The position numbers and the translations under genes were made by a program. A stretch of DNA of 12,877 nt from JAUZPB01 sp050262615 (GTDB taxonomy: Bacteria > Bacteroidota > Ignavibacteria > Ignavibacteriales > SURF-24). Location: the NCBI GenBank assembly GCA_050262615.1, contig JBLNEL010000020.1, positions 1 to 12,877 of the forward strand, written 5' to 3'. Every line of letters starts with the position of its first letter. Position 1 is the first letter of the stretch. Below are positions 6,300 to 12,877 of this stretch, in pieces. The notes beneath the pieces were generated by a model. That model was not told the DNA's origin, did no database searches, and was given only the letters and a program-made list of their open reading frames with translations.

Positions 6300-8141
6300 C
6301 TATTTTATTAAAAGCATTTTGCGTGATGCCATGTTTGCCCCTGCTCTTAATTGGTATATATACATGCCGGAGGAAAGGCCTGCTGCATTCCAGACTGACC
6401 TGTGGGGACCTGCGCCAAGCCAGCCGTTTACTAGGTCACATACTTTCTCTCCGCAGGAATTGTAAATTGTTAGAGTGACATATTCCTTTTCCGGAAGCGA
6501 AAACTCAATTGATGTGGCAGGGTTGAATGGATTAGGATAATTCTGCATGAGAAAAAATCCTGAAGGCAATACTCTATCCGGCTCATTTACCGGTGTAAGA
6601 CGGCTTTCAGCCTGTGGAGAAATTACTTTCTTAAATATTATATAATCTTTCAGTACATCGTATTCAGTTGAGTCATTATATATGTAAAGATCTGTTACCT
6701 GTACTCCGAACATGGAGGATAAGATATTGATCATAAAGTCTGTTGATGTAACTGTGTAATAAGCAGCTGTATCTATATCAATACCATTTATTGTTACTCT
6801 CTGTATTCTTGAGAACGGATCTTTTGAAATATCATAACTATAACGAAGCCCTGATACCTGCGGAAGCAGCTCATCGTCAGCCTCAATCTGTGAAACTCCA
6901 GCTTCAAGCCCTTTCCATAGGTCTATACCTTTCATCCTAAACTTTGCAAGCTTAGAACCATAAGGAACAACCCTTAATATATCGACCGGCAGAATGGGAC
7001 CTTTGAATATCGGCATACAGGTAGAACCTCCGGCTTCAAATGCAATTTGTGTTCCGGTCTTCCACCTGAAAGCATCAGTAATAAGATTTCCGATGTGAGT
7101 ATCATGACTTCCTGAAACAGATAACGATTCAGCTATCTCGGAAAAATATCCTTCAGATGTCCCTATCTTTTGTGAAAATACAGGGCCAAATTGTGCTTCA
7201 ATATCTTTTATCAGCCCGTCAACAGCGGCAGATATAACAGCCACTTCGGGAATTGTACTGTCAAGCGCTATCAGATTGTAAGCGGCTTTTGTAATATTGC
7301 CGGAACTGATAACCAGGCTAAGCTTCCCAATATGTGAGTAGCATGAATTTGCCTGAACAATAAAAGTTTTTTTGCCCGAAGGATTTGGTACCTCAACAGG
7401 GGAGTTAGTCATGATATGATCATGAGCGCTTATAATTACATCAATGCCGGGGATTAAACCTGCAATTGTTTTATCGTTATTAATTCCAAGGTGTGAAAGA
7501 CAAATAATTATATCGCATCCTTCTTTTGCTAAAGCTGTAAGAGCCTTAGTTACTGAAGAGGCAATATCAGTATCAACTACTGCAGGAGCAGGAGATGAAA
7601 GTATATTTGCTGCAGGCGTAACAAGTCCGAAAATCCCTGCTTTCAGTTTCCCGATCTGTTTTACTGTGTAAGGCTTTATATAATTCTTAAGCGGAGCAAC
7701 CTGAGGATCTTCCAGGATAAGATTTGACGAAACAACTGAAAACCCTCCTGCAGCTAAAGAAGAATCTAAAGTCATTTTAAGAACAGCAGGACCAAGATCA
7801 AACTCATGGTTGCCTATTGTCATGACATCCAATCCGATTGCATTTAAGAGTCTGAACTCGGCAATTCCTGCAAATGCGTTAAAGAAGAAATCCCCTACAA
7901 ATGCATCACCGGCGTGCAGTGTAAGTACATTGGGATCTGTCATTTTTGTCATACCGATAACAGTGGCAGCACGGGCAATTCCGCCAACAGTACCTTTCAG
8001 GTCTTCAGTTCTTGGAGCCATTGGAGCAAGCATCGAATGTGTATCATTTAAATGAAGAATAGTAAGTGTATCCTGGGCAGGGACCAGATTGCTTATTAAT
8101 ACAAGTATTAATACTGATAAGATTGCTGTAAAGCTTTTCAT
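6300..8141 (-). CDS. Secreted 5'-nucleotidase-family metallophosphoesterase with T9SS sorting domain
   Basis: The 613-residue product has a signal peptide (about 1-22, ending VPAQ). A calcineurin-like dimetal phosphoesterase domain follows with D33/H35 (LHLNDTH), D79 (AGDA), N111/H112 (GNHEFD), H217 (LSHLG) and H240/H242 (SAHDH). The 5'-nucleotidase C-terminal domain (about 325-505) includes GNLITDAFRWKTG and LAKFRMKGIDLWKGLEAG. NYPNPFNPATS at 534 opens an 80-residue type A T9SS tail ending in KMLLIK, so the enzyme should cross the outer membrane and be released or surface-attached. It should hydrolyse a phosphomonoester or similar substrate. The nucleoside-binding motifs of the family, a GG-x-x-R element and GGDGF/Y, are replaced by AGGSTCMP (370-377) and INILSSMFG (471-479), so a nucleotide substrate is doubtful. 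ATG 8141 was chosen for GGAGG 8 nt upstream and the signal peptide; ATG 8195 would add 18 residues ahead of it. Confidence 0.93.
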   Translation of the reverse strand: MKSFTAILSVLILVLISNLVPAQDTLTILHLNDTHSMLAPMAPRTEDLKGTVGGIARAATVIGMTKMTDPNVLTLHAGDAFVGDFFFNAFAGIAEFRLLNAIGLDVMTIGNHEFDLGPAVLKMTLDSSLAAGGFSVVSSNLILEDPQVAPLKNYIKPYTVKQIGKLKAGIFGLVTPAANILSSPAPAVVDTDIASSVTKALTALAKEGCDIIICLSHLGINNDKTIAGLIPGIDVIISAHDHIMTNSPVEVPNPSGKKTFIVQANSCYSHIGKLSLVISSGNITKAAYNLIALDSTIPEVAVISAAVDGLIKDIEAQFGPVFSQKIGTSEGYFSEIAESLSVSGSHDTHIGNLITDAFRWKTGTQIAFEAGGSTCMPIFKGPILPVDILRVVPYGSKLAKFRMKGIDLWKGLEAGVSQIEADDELLPQVSGLRYSYDISKDPFSRIQRVTINGIDIDTAAYYTVTSTDFMINILSSMFGVQVTDLYIYNDSTEYDVLKDYIIFKKVISPQAESRLTPVNEPDRVLPSGFFLMQNYPNPFNPATSIEFSLPEKEYVTLTIYNSCGEKVCDLVNGWLGAGPHRSVWNAAGLSSGMYIYQLRAGANMASRKMLLIK

Positions 8142-8190
8142 TTTGATTTCCTCCACCGGTTTACTTTCAATATGTTTTTTATTCAAATAA

Positions 8191-8222
8191 AACATACATT
8201 ATCCGAAAGGAGGATTTGTCAA
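8191..8222 (-). promoter_or_regulatory. Possible promoter of the secreted phosphoesterase gene
   Basis: A perfect TTGACA is read on the minus strand at 8222-8217. Possible -10 boxes are GATAAT at 8203-8198 (13-bp spacing, too short) and TATGTT at 8196-8191 (20-bp spacing, long). The position about 55-80 nt before ATG 8141 is sensible, and it argues against the ATG at 8195, which lies inside this block. Confidence 0.28.
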
Positions 8223-8249
8223 GAAATTGTAAAAGAAAAGTAAATAATT

Positions 8250-8325
8250 AATTATGAATTATGAATTAAGAATTATGAATTAAGCCTGCCTGCCGACAGG
8301 CAGGAATTATGAATTAAAGGTTATG
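8250..8325. repeat. Left heptad array (AATTATG/AATTAAG) of the S23 unit
   Basis: Five uninterrupted 7-bp units (AATTATG, AATTATG, AATTAAG, AATTATG, AATTAAG) run from 8250 to 8284. A GC-rich hairpin interrupts them, and three more units continue after it (AATTATG, AATTAAA, GGTTATG), the last ones degenerate. Bases 8256-8282 are the exact reverse complement of 8877-8903 on the far side of the S23 gene. Confidence 0.93.
8285..8304. repeat. GC-rich hairpin CCTGCCTG-CCGA-CAGGCAGG
   Basis: A perfect 8-bp stem with a 4-nt loop sits exactly between complete heptad units, so it replaces no bases of the array. Its composition differs sharply from the AT-only surroundings. This looks like a small palindromic element nested in the array, or a built-in structural part of the S23 unit. 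Confidence 0.85.
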
Positions 8326-8374
8326 AATATGGGATAAAGATTAATATATTATTATCATATTCATGGGGGGGAAT

Positions 8375-8725
8375 ATGGGGAATGTAGTGAAGGATAAAAG
8401 TTATATGTTCGCTCTGGATATATTAAAAACCTGCCAGTATCTTATTGAAGTCAAAAAAGAATTTGTGTTAAGCAAACAATTAATGCGTGCGGGAACATCG
8501 ATTGGTTCTAATGTACGTGAAGCATTGAATGCAGAGAGCCGGAGTGATTTTATTCACAAAATGAAAATTGCACAAAAAGAATGTGATGAAACATTGTACT
8601 GGCTGGAATTACTATCGCAGACAAATTATATAGATCCCAATGTAATATCCATTCAAAAACAAAATGCCAGTGAGCTCCTGAAAATTCTCAAAAGCATAAT
8701 ACTGACCACCAAGCAGAAATCATGA
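8375..8725 (+). CDS. Four-helix-bundle protein, S23/IVS family
   Basis: The 116-residue product shows the family consensus over its whole length: VVKDKSYMFALDILK, KKEFVLSKQLMRAGTSIGSN, VREALNAESRSDFIHKMKIA and ECDETLYWLELL, followed by a final helix. The family (23S rRNA-intervening-sequence proteins, related in fold to the Avd accessory protein of diversity-generating retroelements) forms small helical bundles, some of which are pentameric and nucleic-acid binding. Its biochemical role outside Avd is not established. No reverse transcriptase, template repeat or rRNA is nearby. I chose ATG 8375, where the family-like N-terminus MGNVVKDKSY begins just after a G-rich run that may serve as a ribosome binding site; ATG 8363 would add four residues with no such site. 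The gene is enclosed by inverted AATTATG arrays and is the only coding content of that unit. Confidence 0.9.
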   Translation: MGNVVKDKSYMFALDILKTCQYLIEVKKEFVLSKQLMRAGTSIGSNVREALNAESRSDFIHKMKIAQKECDETLYWLELLSQTNYIDPNVISIQKQNASELLKILKSIILTTKQKS

Positions 8726-8751
8726 ATTCCAGATCCAATTTATCAGAAATC

Positions 8752-8785
8752 AAATCTGCAATCCATCGAATGCAATTGCAGATTT
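8752..8785 (+). terminator. Stem-loop after the S23 gene
   Basis: AAATCTGCAAT (8752-8762) and ATTGCAGATTT (8775-8785) form a perfect 11-bp stem with a 12-nt loop, 27 nt after the S23 stop. The downstream side is AT-rich (AACATTAAATTT) but lacks a clean T-run, so it may be a weak terminator, an RNA 3'-end stabiliser or a structural part of the element. Further on, CAGCCC (8813-8818) and GGGCTG (8846-8851) can also pair. Confidence 0.5.
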
Positions 8786-8860
8786 AACATTAAATTTATG
8801 AGTTTATATATCCAGCCCCCCACCAGCCTTCGGCAACCAAGCCCTGGGCTGTCAGGCATT

Positions 8861-8902
8861 CATAATTCATAATTCATAATTCATAATTCTTAATTCATAA
8901 TT
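8861..8902. repeat. Right heptad array (CATAATT) of the S23 unit
   Basis: Six exact-phase units, CATAATT x4, CTTAATT, CATAATT, are the inverse of the left array. The last unit ends at 8902 and the ABC-transporter stop codon, read on the minus strand, occupies 8905-8903, so the array starts at the very first base after that gene. Confidence 0.92.
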
Positions 8903-10780
8903 CTATCTGTATCCCTGTGCCTGCAAATTAAACATTTCAGCATACAGCCCCTGTTTAAATAGCAGGTCTCTGTGACTTCCGCTTTCAACGAGTGTTCCGT
9001 TTTTAAGCACAAGTATTCTGTCTGCCATACGCACATTGGAAAACCTGTGTGAAACAAGTACGACCATCTTTTCCTGTGTATATTTAATATATCTCTGGAA
9101 TAGTTCATATTCCGAGCGGGGATCAAGAGCTGAAGAAGGTTCGTCAAGAATTACAAGTTTTGCATCACGCATAAAGGCTCTCGATAGTGCCAGTTTCTGC
9201 CATTGTCCGCCTGAAAGCTCAATTCCTTTTACATGCCGTTTGCCAAGCAGCTGATTATATCCCTGGGGCAATTTTTCAATAAATTTGTCTGCCAGACTCT
9301 GATTTGCCGAAAGCTGAATAAGGTTCATATCATCTTTCTGATCAATTCTGCCAACGGCAATATTATCTGCCACACTCATATTATATTTATTGAAATCCTG
9401 GAAAATAACACCGATCTCTTTATGATAGTCATCAATATCATATTCACGGATATTATGCCCGTCTAAGTAAATTGCTCCTTCGGTCGGTTCATAAAGCCTG
9501 CATAAAAGCTTTGTAATAGTGGTCTTGCCTGCACCGTTTTCGCCTACGATCGCAATTTTTTCTTTTGGATCTATACTGAAACTAAGATTTCGCACAACCC
9601 ACTTATCTGAACCTTTATACTGGAATCCCACGTTTTCAAAGGTAAAACCAAACAGTATGGGCTTTGGAAAAGGCCTGCGCAATGGACTCTGCTTTGCTTC
9701 CGGGGTCATCTTAAAGAAGTCAAAATAATCCTGAATATGCAGTGCACTTTGTGCTATCTTAGATAGCCTGTCGAAAGAGATTTCAAGCAGTTCCTTAAGC
9801 CATTCAAAAGAACCGAAGAAAAACGTAAGCTCGCCAATTGAAATACTGCCTTTTATGGTTGATGAAACCACAAGTGCATAGCTGCCGTAATAACCTACGC
9901 TGCTCAGAATGGAGAAGAAAAGGCTCCATTTTGTTCTTTTATAGGTAATATTTCTTTTCTTTTCGTAATGTCTGCCCGAAAGATTCTTAAACTGCTTGAT
10001 GAAAAAGTCCGACAGTCCGAATATTTTTATCTCTTTAACGGTCTGATTACTTGTGCTGATCTCGCATAAATAATCGAGTTCCCGGCGCTCAGGAGTTGAA
10101 TTTTCAATAAATGAATAAGTCTCCCGGTTAAAGTAAAATTCAGAGAGTAAAGAGGGTATAGATGTTAAAACTAAAAGTACTACCAGCCATGGATTAAAAG
10201 TAAGAAGGCTGAACAGCAGTGTAACAAATATAAAGACATCCTGAATCTGGTCGAAAATGTCTATCAGGGAATCGACCCTGTTTTGTGTGTAATATCTTGC
10301 CCTGTGGAGTTTATCATAAAACTCGGGATTTTCAAACTGATCGAGTTCCAGACCTGATGCGTGCTCCATCAGCTTTAAGGAAGAGTGGTTCACAAAGAAT
10401 TCTGAAACAAGCCGGTTATTAGCCTGAATGCCGCGCCTGAGAAAACTTGAGCAGACGGTTAAAACAAACTCGAAAGCAATAAATGTAACGATCCTTGAAA
10501 GATCGTGGTGGTTATGGCTTTCAACTATAAGAATTACTTCATCTACAATTAATTTGCCTACGTAAAGTATTGTTACAGGGATTGCTGAGTAAAAGATCCT
10601 GAGCAAAACGCTTGAAAGAACTAGGTTCCGGTTACCTTTCCATGCAAGAGCCAAAAATCCCGGAATGTTTCTGAATGCCCCAATCCATTGCCTGTAATCC
10701 TTTTTTGCCGATTTACGTGTAATTAATCTATTTAAAAACTTATGGAAAAAGCCGGGTTTTGGAAAAATGTGTCTATTCAT
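8903..10780 (-). CDS. ABC exporter, fused permease and ATPase
   Basis: The 625-residue half-transporter has an N-terminal transmembrane domain (about 35-350, six predicted helices) and an ABC ATPase domain (about 375-625). The ATPase shows Walker A GENGAGKT (413-420), Q-loop VIFQD, signature LSGGQ (522-526), Walker B VILDE (543-547) with the catalytic Glu, D-loop SALD and H-loop H578. All catalytic motifs are intact, so it should work as a homodimeric inner-membrane exporter of the MsbA/multidrug type (COG1132-like); the substrate cannot be read from the sequence. No partner gene or peptide precursor is adjacent. ATG 10780 was chosen because GAAGAAGA lies just upstream; ATG 10804 would add eight residues and has no visible ribosome binding site. 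The stop codon touches the right heptad array of the S23 unit, so that array makes up its 3' untranslated region. Confidence 0.94.
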   Translation of the reverse strand: MNRHIFPKPGFFHKFLNRLITRKSAKKDYRQWIGAFRNIPGFLALAWKGNRNLVLSSVLLRIFYSAIPVTILYVGKLIVDEVILIVESHNHHDLSRIVTFIAFEFVLTVCSSFLRRGIQANNRLVSEFFVNHSSLKLMEHASGLELDQFENPEFYDKLHRARYYTQNRVDSLIDIFDQIQDVFIFVTLLFSLLTFNPWLVVLLVLTSIPSLLSEFYFNRETYSFIENSTPERRELDYLCEISTSNQTVKEIKIFGLSDFFIKQFKNLSGRHYEKKRNITYKRTKWSLFFSILSSVGYYGSYALVVSSTIKGSISIGELTFFFGSFEWLKELLEISFDRLSKIAQSALHIQDYFDFFKMTPEAKQSPLRRPFPKPILFGFTFENVGFQYKGSDKWVVRNLSFSIDPKEKIAIVGENGAGKTTITKLLCRLYEPTEGAIYLDGHNIREYDIDDYHKEIGVIFQDFNKYNMSVADNIAVGRIDQKDDMNLIQLSANQSLADKFIEKLPQGYNQLLGKRHVKGIELSGGQWQKLALSRAFMRDAKLVILDEPSSALDPRSEYELFQRYIKYTQEKMVVLVSHRFSNVRMADRILVLKNGTLVESGSHRDLLFKQGLYAEMFNLQAQGYR

Positions 10781-10804
10781 ATAATCTTCTTCTTGAAAAA
10801 CCAT

Positions 10805-11342
10805 TATCGAACCGTTGCAGAAATAAAGATTTCACATCAACAGACTGTAATAACTAAAGACTGTAATAACTAAAATGCGTATCTTAATAAAATTAACTCT
10901 ACAAAATATTTGTATAACCCTGCTAAGGAAAAATCAGTCTTAAGACTGGAAATTCTAAGGTTATTTTACTGATATACCGTGGATTTTAAGATCATGAAAT
11001 ATCTAATATTGAGGTATAAACTACAATACATTTACTTTTACCTCCGGGCGATATAAGGCCTTAAATGCTTCAAAAAATGCGAAAAATGAATAAAAATCGC
11101 ATGCTGTTATACCAGATTGTCGAAATGAAGTACCCAAAATTTACGGTAAAAATTATTGCCTTAAGTTTAGCTTTTTATAATTAAAACTTAAGTTTTTTGA
11201 ATAAGTAAGAACCTGTAATCTTAATGAATTTTTCTTAAATACATGATAAGTTTTCGGTGGATATGCTGCTATGGCTTTCTTAATTTTCCATATAATATTT
11301 ATGTAACAGCAGCTGTATTTATATAGAAAGCAGGTAAATAAA
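10805..11342. other. 538-bp AT-rich non-coding gap with small repeats
   Basis: I see no convincing gene here. It holds two adjacent exact copies of a 16-bp direct repeat, GACTGTAATAACTAAA (10843-10874), and a perfect 14-bp palindrome, CAGTCTTAAGACTG (10935-10948), that could be an operator. An AT-only inverted repeat TTAAGTTT/AAACTTAA (11161-11168 and 11184-11191) is followed by six Ts, resembling a weak plus-strand terminator. A 39-codon frame at 11065-11184 ends inside that repeat, preceded by AAGG, but has no other support. The gap must hold the promoters of the ABC exporter (minus) and ada (plus). Confidence 0.6.
11291..11296 (+). promoter_or_regulatory. Possible -10 element of ada
   Basis: A perfect TATAAT lies 46 nt before the ada start codon. 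No good -35 box is seen at the right distance, which would fit an activator-dependent promoter. I could not recognise an Ada-box. The start codon itself follows AGCAGG at a spacing of about 9 nt. Confidence 0.33.
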
Positions 11343-12392
11343 ATGAATGATCTGTTTCTTGACAATGAGATAATGTACCAGGCACTTTTAGAAAAAGACA
11401 GCAGGTACGAAGGACTTTTTTTTGTCGGTGTAAAAACCACGGGTATTTTCTGCCGCCCGACCTGTACAGCCAGAAAACCTAAAAAAGAAAACGTGGAATT
11501 TTTTGAAACAATCAAAGAAGCCCTTACTAACGGCTACAGACCCTGCAAGGTGTGTCATCCGATGGAACAGGCAGGGAATGTTCCGGACTATATTAAAACG
11601 TTTCTGCAGGAACTGGAATTGAACCCGCACATCCGCATTTCCGACTCATTTATCAGGGATAAACAAATCGATCCAAATAAGCTCAGAAGGTGGTTTAAGA
11701 AAAATCATGGAATTACTTTCCAGTCCTACCAGAGACTTCTAAGGATAAATAAAGCTATTGGAAATATAAAGTTCGGTGATAAAATAGCTGAAGCCGCTAT
11801 GGAAAACGGTTACGATTCTTTAAGCGGTTTCCAGGAAGCATTCAAAAAAGCTGCAAATTTCCGCCCGAAAGAAAGTACTCAGAAGCAGGTAGTTACCATA
11901 ACGCGGCTTTCCACACCTCTTGGTCCAATGTTAGCCGGAGCAGCAGAAAATGGAATATGCCTGCTTGAATTTGCAGACAGAAGAATGCTTGAGGCCGAAA
12001 TTAAGTACCTGGAAAAATCTCTGCGGGCTGCCGTATTGCCTGGCGATAGTCCCTATTTTTCAGAACTGAAAAAACAGCTGGATGAATATTTTGAAGGGAA
12101 AAGACATGAATTTGATCTGCCGCTTGTTTTAATAGGCTCAGATTTTCAGAAAAAAGCATGGCAGGCACTGCTTAAAATTCCCTATGGCCAGACAAGATCA
12201 TATAAGCAGCAGGCAAATACAGTCGGATTAGAGAAAGCTGTAAGAGCTATAGGACATGCAAACGGGGAAAACCGAATATCTATAATAATTCCATGCCACA
12301 GGGTAATTGGCGAAGACGGCAGTCTTACAGGATATGGCGGCGGGATCTGGCGAAAACAGTGGCTCCTGAAACATGAAAGAGAAAACTTATAA
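11343..12392 (+). CDS. ada: Ada: bifunctional methyl-DNA repair protein and transcriptional activator
   Basis: The 349-residue protein is close to the length of E. coli Ada and has all three parts in the usual order. The N-terminal zinc domain has Cys37, Cys41 (FCRPTC), Cys68 and Cys71 (PCKVC); the first is the likely methyl-phosphotriester acceptor. An AraC-type helix-turn-helix region covers about 85-178. The C-terminal O6-methylguanine-DNA methyltransferase has FQKKAWQALLKIPYGQTRSY and active-site Cys318 in PCHRV. By family knowledge it removes methyl groups irreversibly from phosphotriesters and from O6-methylguanine, and self-methylation turns it into an activator of its own regulon. It stands alone: no alkA- or alkB-like gene lies next to it in this window. 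ATG 11343 gives the standard N-terminus of the family. Confidence 0.96.
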   Translation: MNDLFLDNEIMYQALLEKDSRYEGLFFVGVKTTGIFCRPTCTARKPKKENVEFFETIKEALTNGYRPCKVCHPMEQAGNVPDYIKTFLQELELNPHIRISDSFIRDKQIDPNKLRRWFKKNHGITFQSYQRLLRINKAIGNIKFGDKIAEAAMENGYDSLSGFQEAFKKAANFRPKESTQKQVVTITRLSTPLGPMLAGAAENGICLLEFADRRMLEAEIKYLEKSLRAAVLPGDSPYFSELKKQLDEYFEGKRHEFDLPLVLIGSDFQKKAWQALLKIPYGQTRSYKQQANTVGLEKAVRAIGHANGENRISIIIPCHRVIGEDGSLTGYGGGIWRKQWLLKHERENL

Positions 12393-12444
12393 AAAAGAAA
12401 GACTGTAAAAAAAATAAAATAGAAAAGATCAGATAGAATATATT

Positions 12445-12472
12445 GCAAAGGGAAAGGCGGCTTTCCCTTTGC
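12445..12472. terminator. Strong 12-bp hairpin between ada and the next, convergent gene
   Basis: GCAAAGGGAAAG (12445-12456) and CTTTCCCTTTGC (12461-12472) form a perfect stem with a GCGG loop, 53 nt after the ada stop. It lies between convergent genes, so it may terminate both. No T-run follows it directly on the plus strand; the minus-strand exit is moderately T-rich further on. Confidence 0.6.
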
Positions 12473-12558
12473 GGTAAATGCCTTTGCAGTCTATGGCCTC
12501 TCAAAAAAATATCAGCCGGATCCAGCAATCGGGGACTTTTACTTTCATCTGGAAGACA

Positions 12559-12877
12559 TTACTTCAAAAGCAGCATCTTTCTTACTGACCTGAAGCTTTC
12601 ATTATTATTAACAGATGAAGCTTCAAGGGAATAAAAATAAACTCCCGATGGAATATTTCCGGCATTCCATAAGATATTATAGCTGCCGGCACCCTGAGTT
12701 GTATTGATCAATTGTGAGACAATTTGCCCGATTGAATTATAAATCGTTAACCTGACCCTGCTTTCTGCTGCAAGTGAATATTTAATAGCTGTAGCAGGAT
12801 TAAACGGGTTAGGATAATTCTGCACAAGGTTATACTCACGGGGGAGTATTTCAACGTCGGACACATCAGAGTAGGCG
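12559..12877 (-). CDS. C-terminal end of a T9SS-exported protein, N-terminus cut by window edge
   Basis: The frame is open to the right edge, reading AYSDVSDVEILPREYNLVQ before NYPNPFNPATAIKYSL. The visible 105 residues are almost entirely a type A T9SS sorting domain: NYPNPFNP, VRLTIYNSIGQIVSQL, an SYNILWNAG stretch, IPSGVYFYSLEA and a basic KMLLLK end. It is clearly homologous to the tail of the phosphoesterase at 6300-8141. By family knowledge the domain directs a signal-peptide-bearing protein through the outer membrane via the type IX system. Nothing of the passenger domain is visible, so its function cannot be given. The GTG at 12864 should not be taken as the start, because the same sorting-domain reading frame continues upstream. 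Confidence 0.92.
   Translation of the reverse strand, partial: AYSDVSDVEILPREYNLVQNYPNPFNPATAIKYSLAAESRVRLTIYNSIGQIVSQLINTTQGAGSYNILWNAGNIPSGVYFYSLEASSVNNNESFRSVRKMLLLK

Larger units (their letters stand above)
8250..8903. mobile_element. Putative IVS-like element: S23 gene bracketed by inverted heptad arrays
   Basis: The unit comprises the left array and hairpin, the S23-type gene, an 11-bp stem-loop, a GC-rich segment and the right array. The outer arrays contain a perfect 27-nt inverted repeat (8256-8282 and 8877-8903), so a transcript could fold with the arms paired and the gene in the loop. S23-family proteins were first known from intervening sequences inside 23S rRNA, which also have complementary ends. 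Here no rRNA is present and the unit sits directly behind an ABC-transporter stop codon. There is no transposase and no clear target-site duplication, so mobility is an inference. Confidence 0.5.

Noticed and set aside
8363..8725. Diversity-generating retroelement (Avd-like protein present)
   Set aside because: The protein shares the Avd/S23 fold, but there is no reverse transcriptase, no template/variable repeat pair and no target gene in the window.
8250..8903. Classical 23S rRNA intervening sequence
   Set aside because: The unit sits between protein-coding genes and I see no 23S rRNA sequence on either side.
10875..10943. 22-codon plus-strand frame beginning MRILIKLTLQN
   Set aside because: No ribosome binding site, very short, and nothing recognisable; likely chance in AT-rich DNA.
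11065..11184. 39-codon plus-strand frame with AAGG just upstream
   Set aside because: Lys/Met-rich and AT-driven composition, no recognisable motif, and its end lies inside an AT-only inverted repeat. The support is too weak for a gene call.
11153..11630. Minus-strand frames opposite the start of ada
   Set aside because: They run antisense to the conserved Cys-rich domain of Ada and show no family motifs or start signals.
12182..12634. Several frames of 60-90 codons around the end of ada and the 12445-12472 hairpin
   Set aside because: They overlap conserved Ada or sorting-domain coding sequence, or cross the hairpin, and are low-complexity (Phe/Ser/Leu-rich).
12559..12864. Independent small gene starting at GTG 12864
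   Set aside because: The same frame continues to the window edge in typical linker sequence before the sorting domain, so it is the tail of a larger gene.

Overview
The window looks like a chromosomal stretch from a member of the Ignavibacteria (Bacteroidota/Chlorobi group). The basis is two C-terminal type IX secretion (T9SS) sorting domains of the NYPNPFNPAT type, AT-rich intergenic DNA, AGGAG-like ribosome binding sites, and 7-bp-period repeat arrays interrupted by GC-rich hairpins. The assignment rests on protein and repeat style, not on a marker gene.

Layout. The left edge (1-1607, minus) carries a truncated signalling protein that fuses a CheY-type receiver, a cytoplasmic NrtA/NasS-like ligand-binding domain and the start of a CheW domain. 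A divergent lipoprotein gene of unknown function (1875-2852, plus) follows. It converges on a two-component operon (6168-3039, minus): a PDZ/multi-TM/GAF histidine kinase gene whose end overlaps the start of an OmpR/PhoB-type response regulator gene. A heptameric repeat array with a perfect 25-bp inverted repeat fills the gap between the convergent stop codons. Upstream of the kinase, in the same orientation, is a secreted 5'-nucleotidase-family metallophosphoesterase with a T9SS tail (8141-6300).

The middle holds a compact unit of about 650 bp (8250-8903). It is an S23/IVS-type four-helix-bundle protein gene bracketed by inverted heptad arrays that share a perfect 27-nt inverted repeat, with a GC-rich hairpin in the left array and a second stem-loop after the gene. 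It abuts the stop codon of an ABC exporter (10780-8903, minus). A 538-bp non-coding gap separates the exporter from a full-length ada gene (11343-12392, plus). A strong hairpin and the C-terminal end of another T9SS-exported protein (12877-12559, minus) close the window.

How the parts relate. The kinase and regulator clearly form one signalling pair. The other genes look like independent transcription units with no shared pathway. The two most unusual items are the receiver/NasS-like/CheW fusion, which suggests a chemotaxis coupling protein that itself senses a small anion, and the inverted-array S23 unit, which resembles a mobile or IVS-like element with a gene-less relative at 2852-3034.
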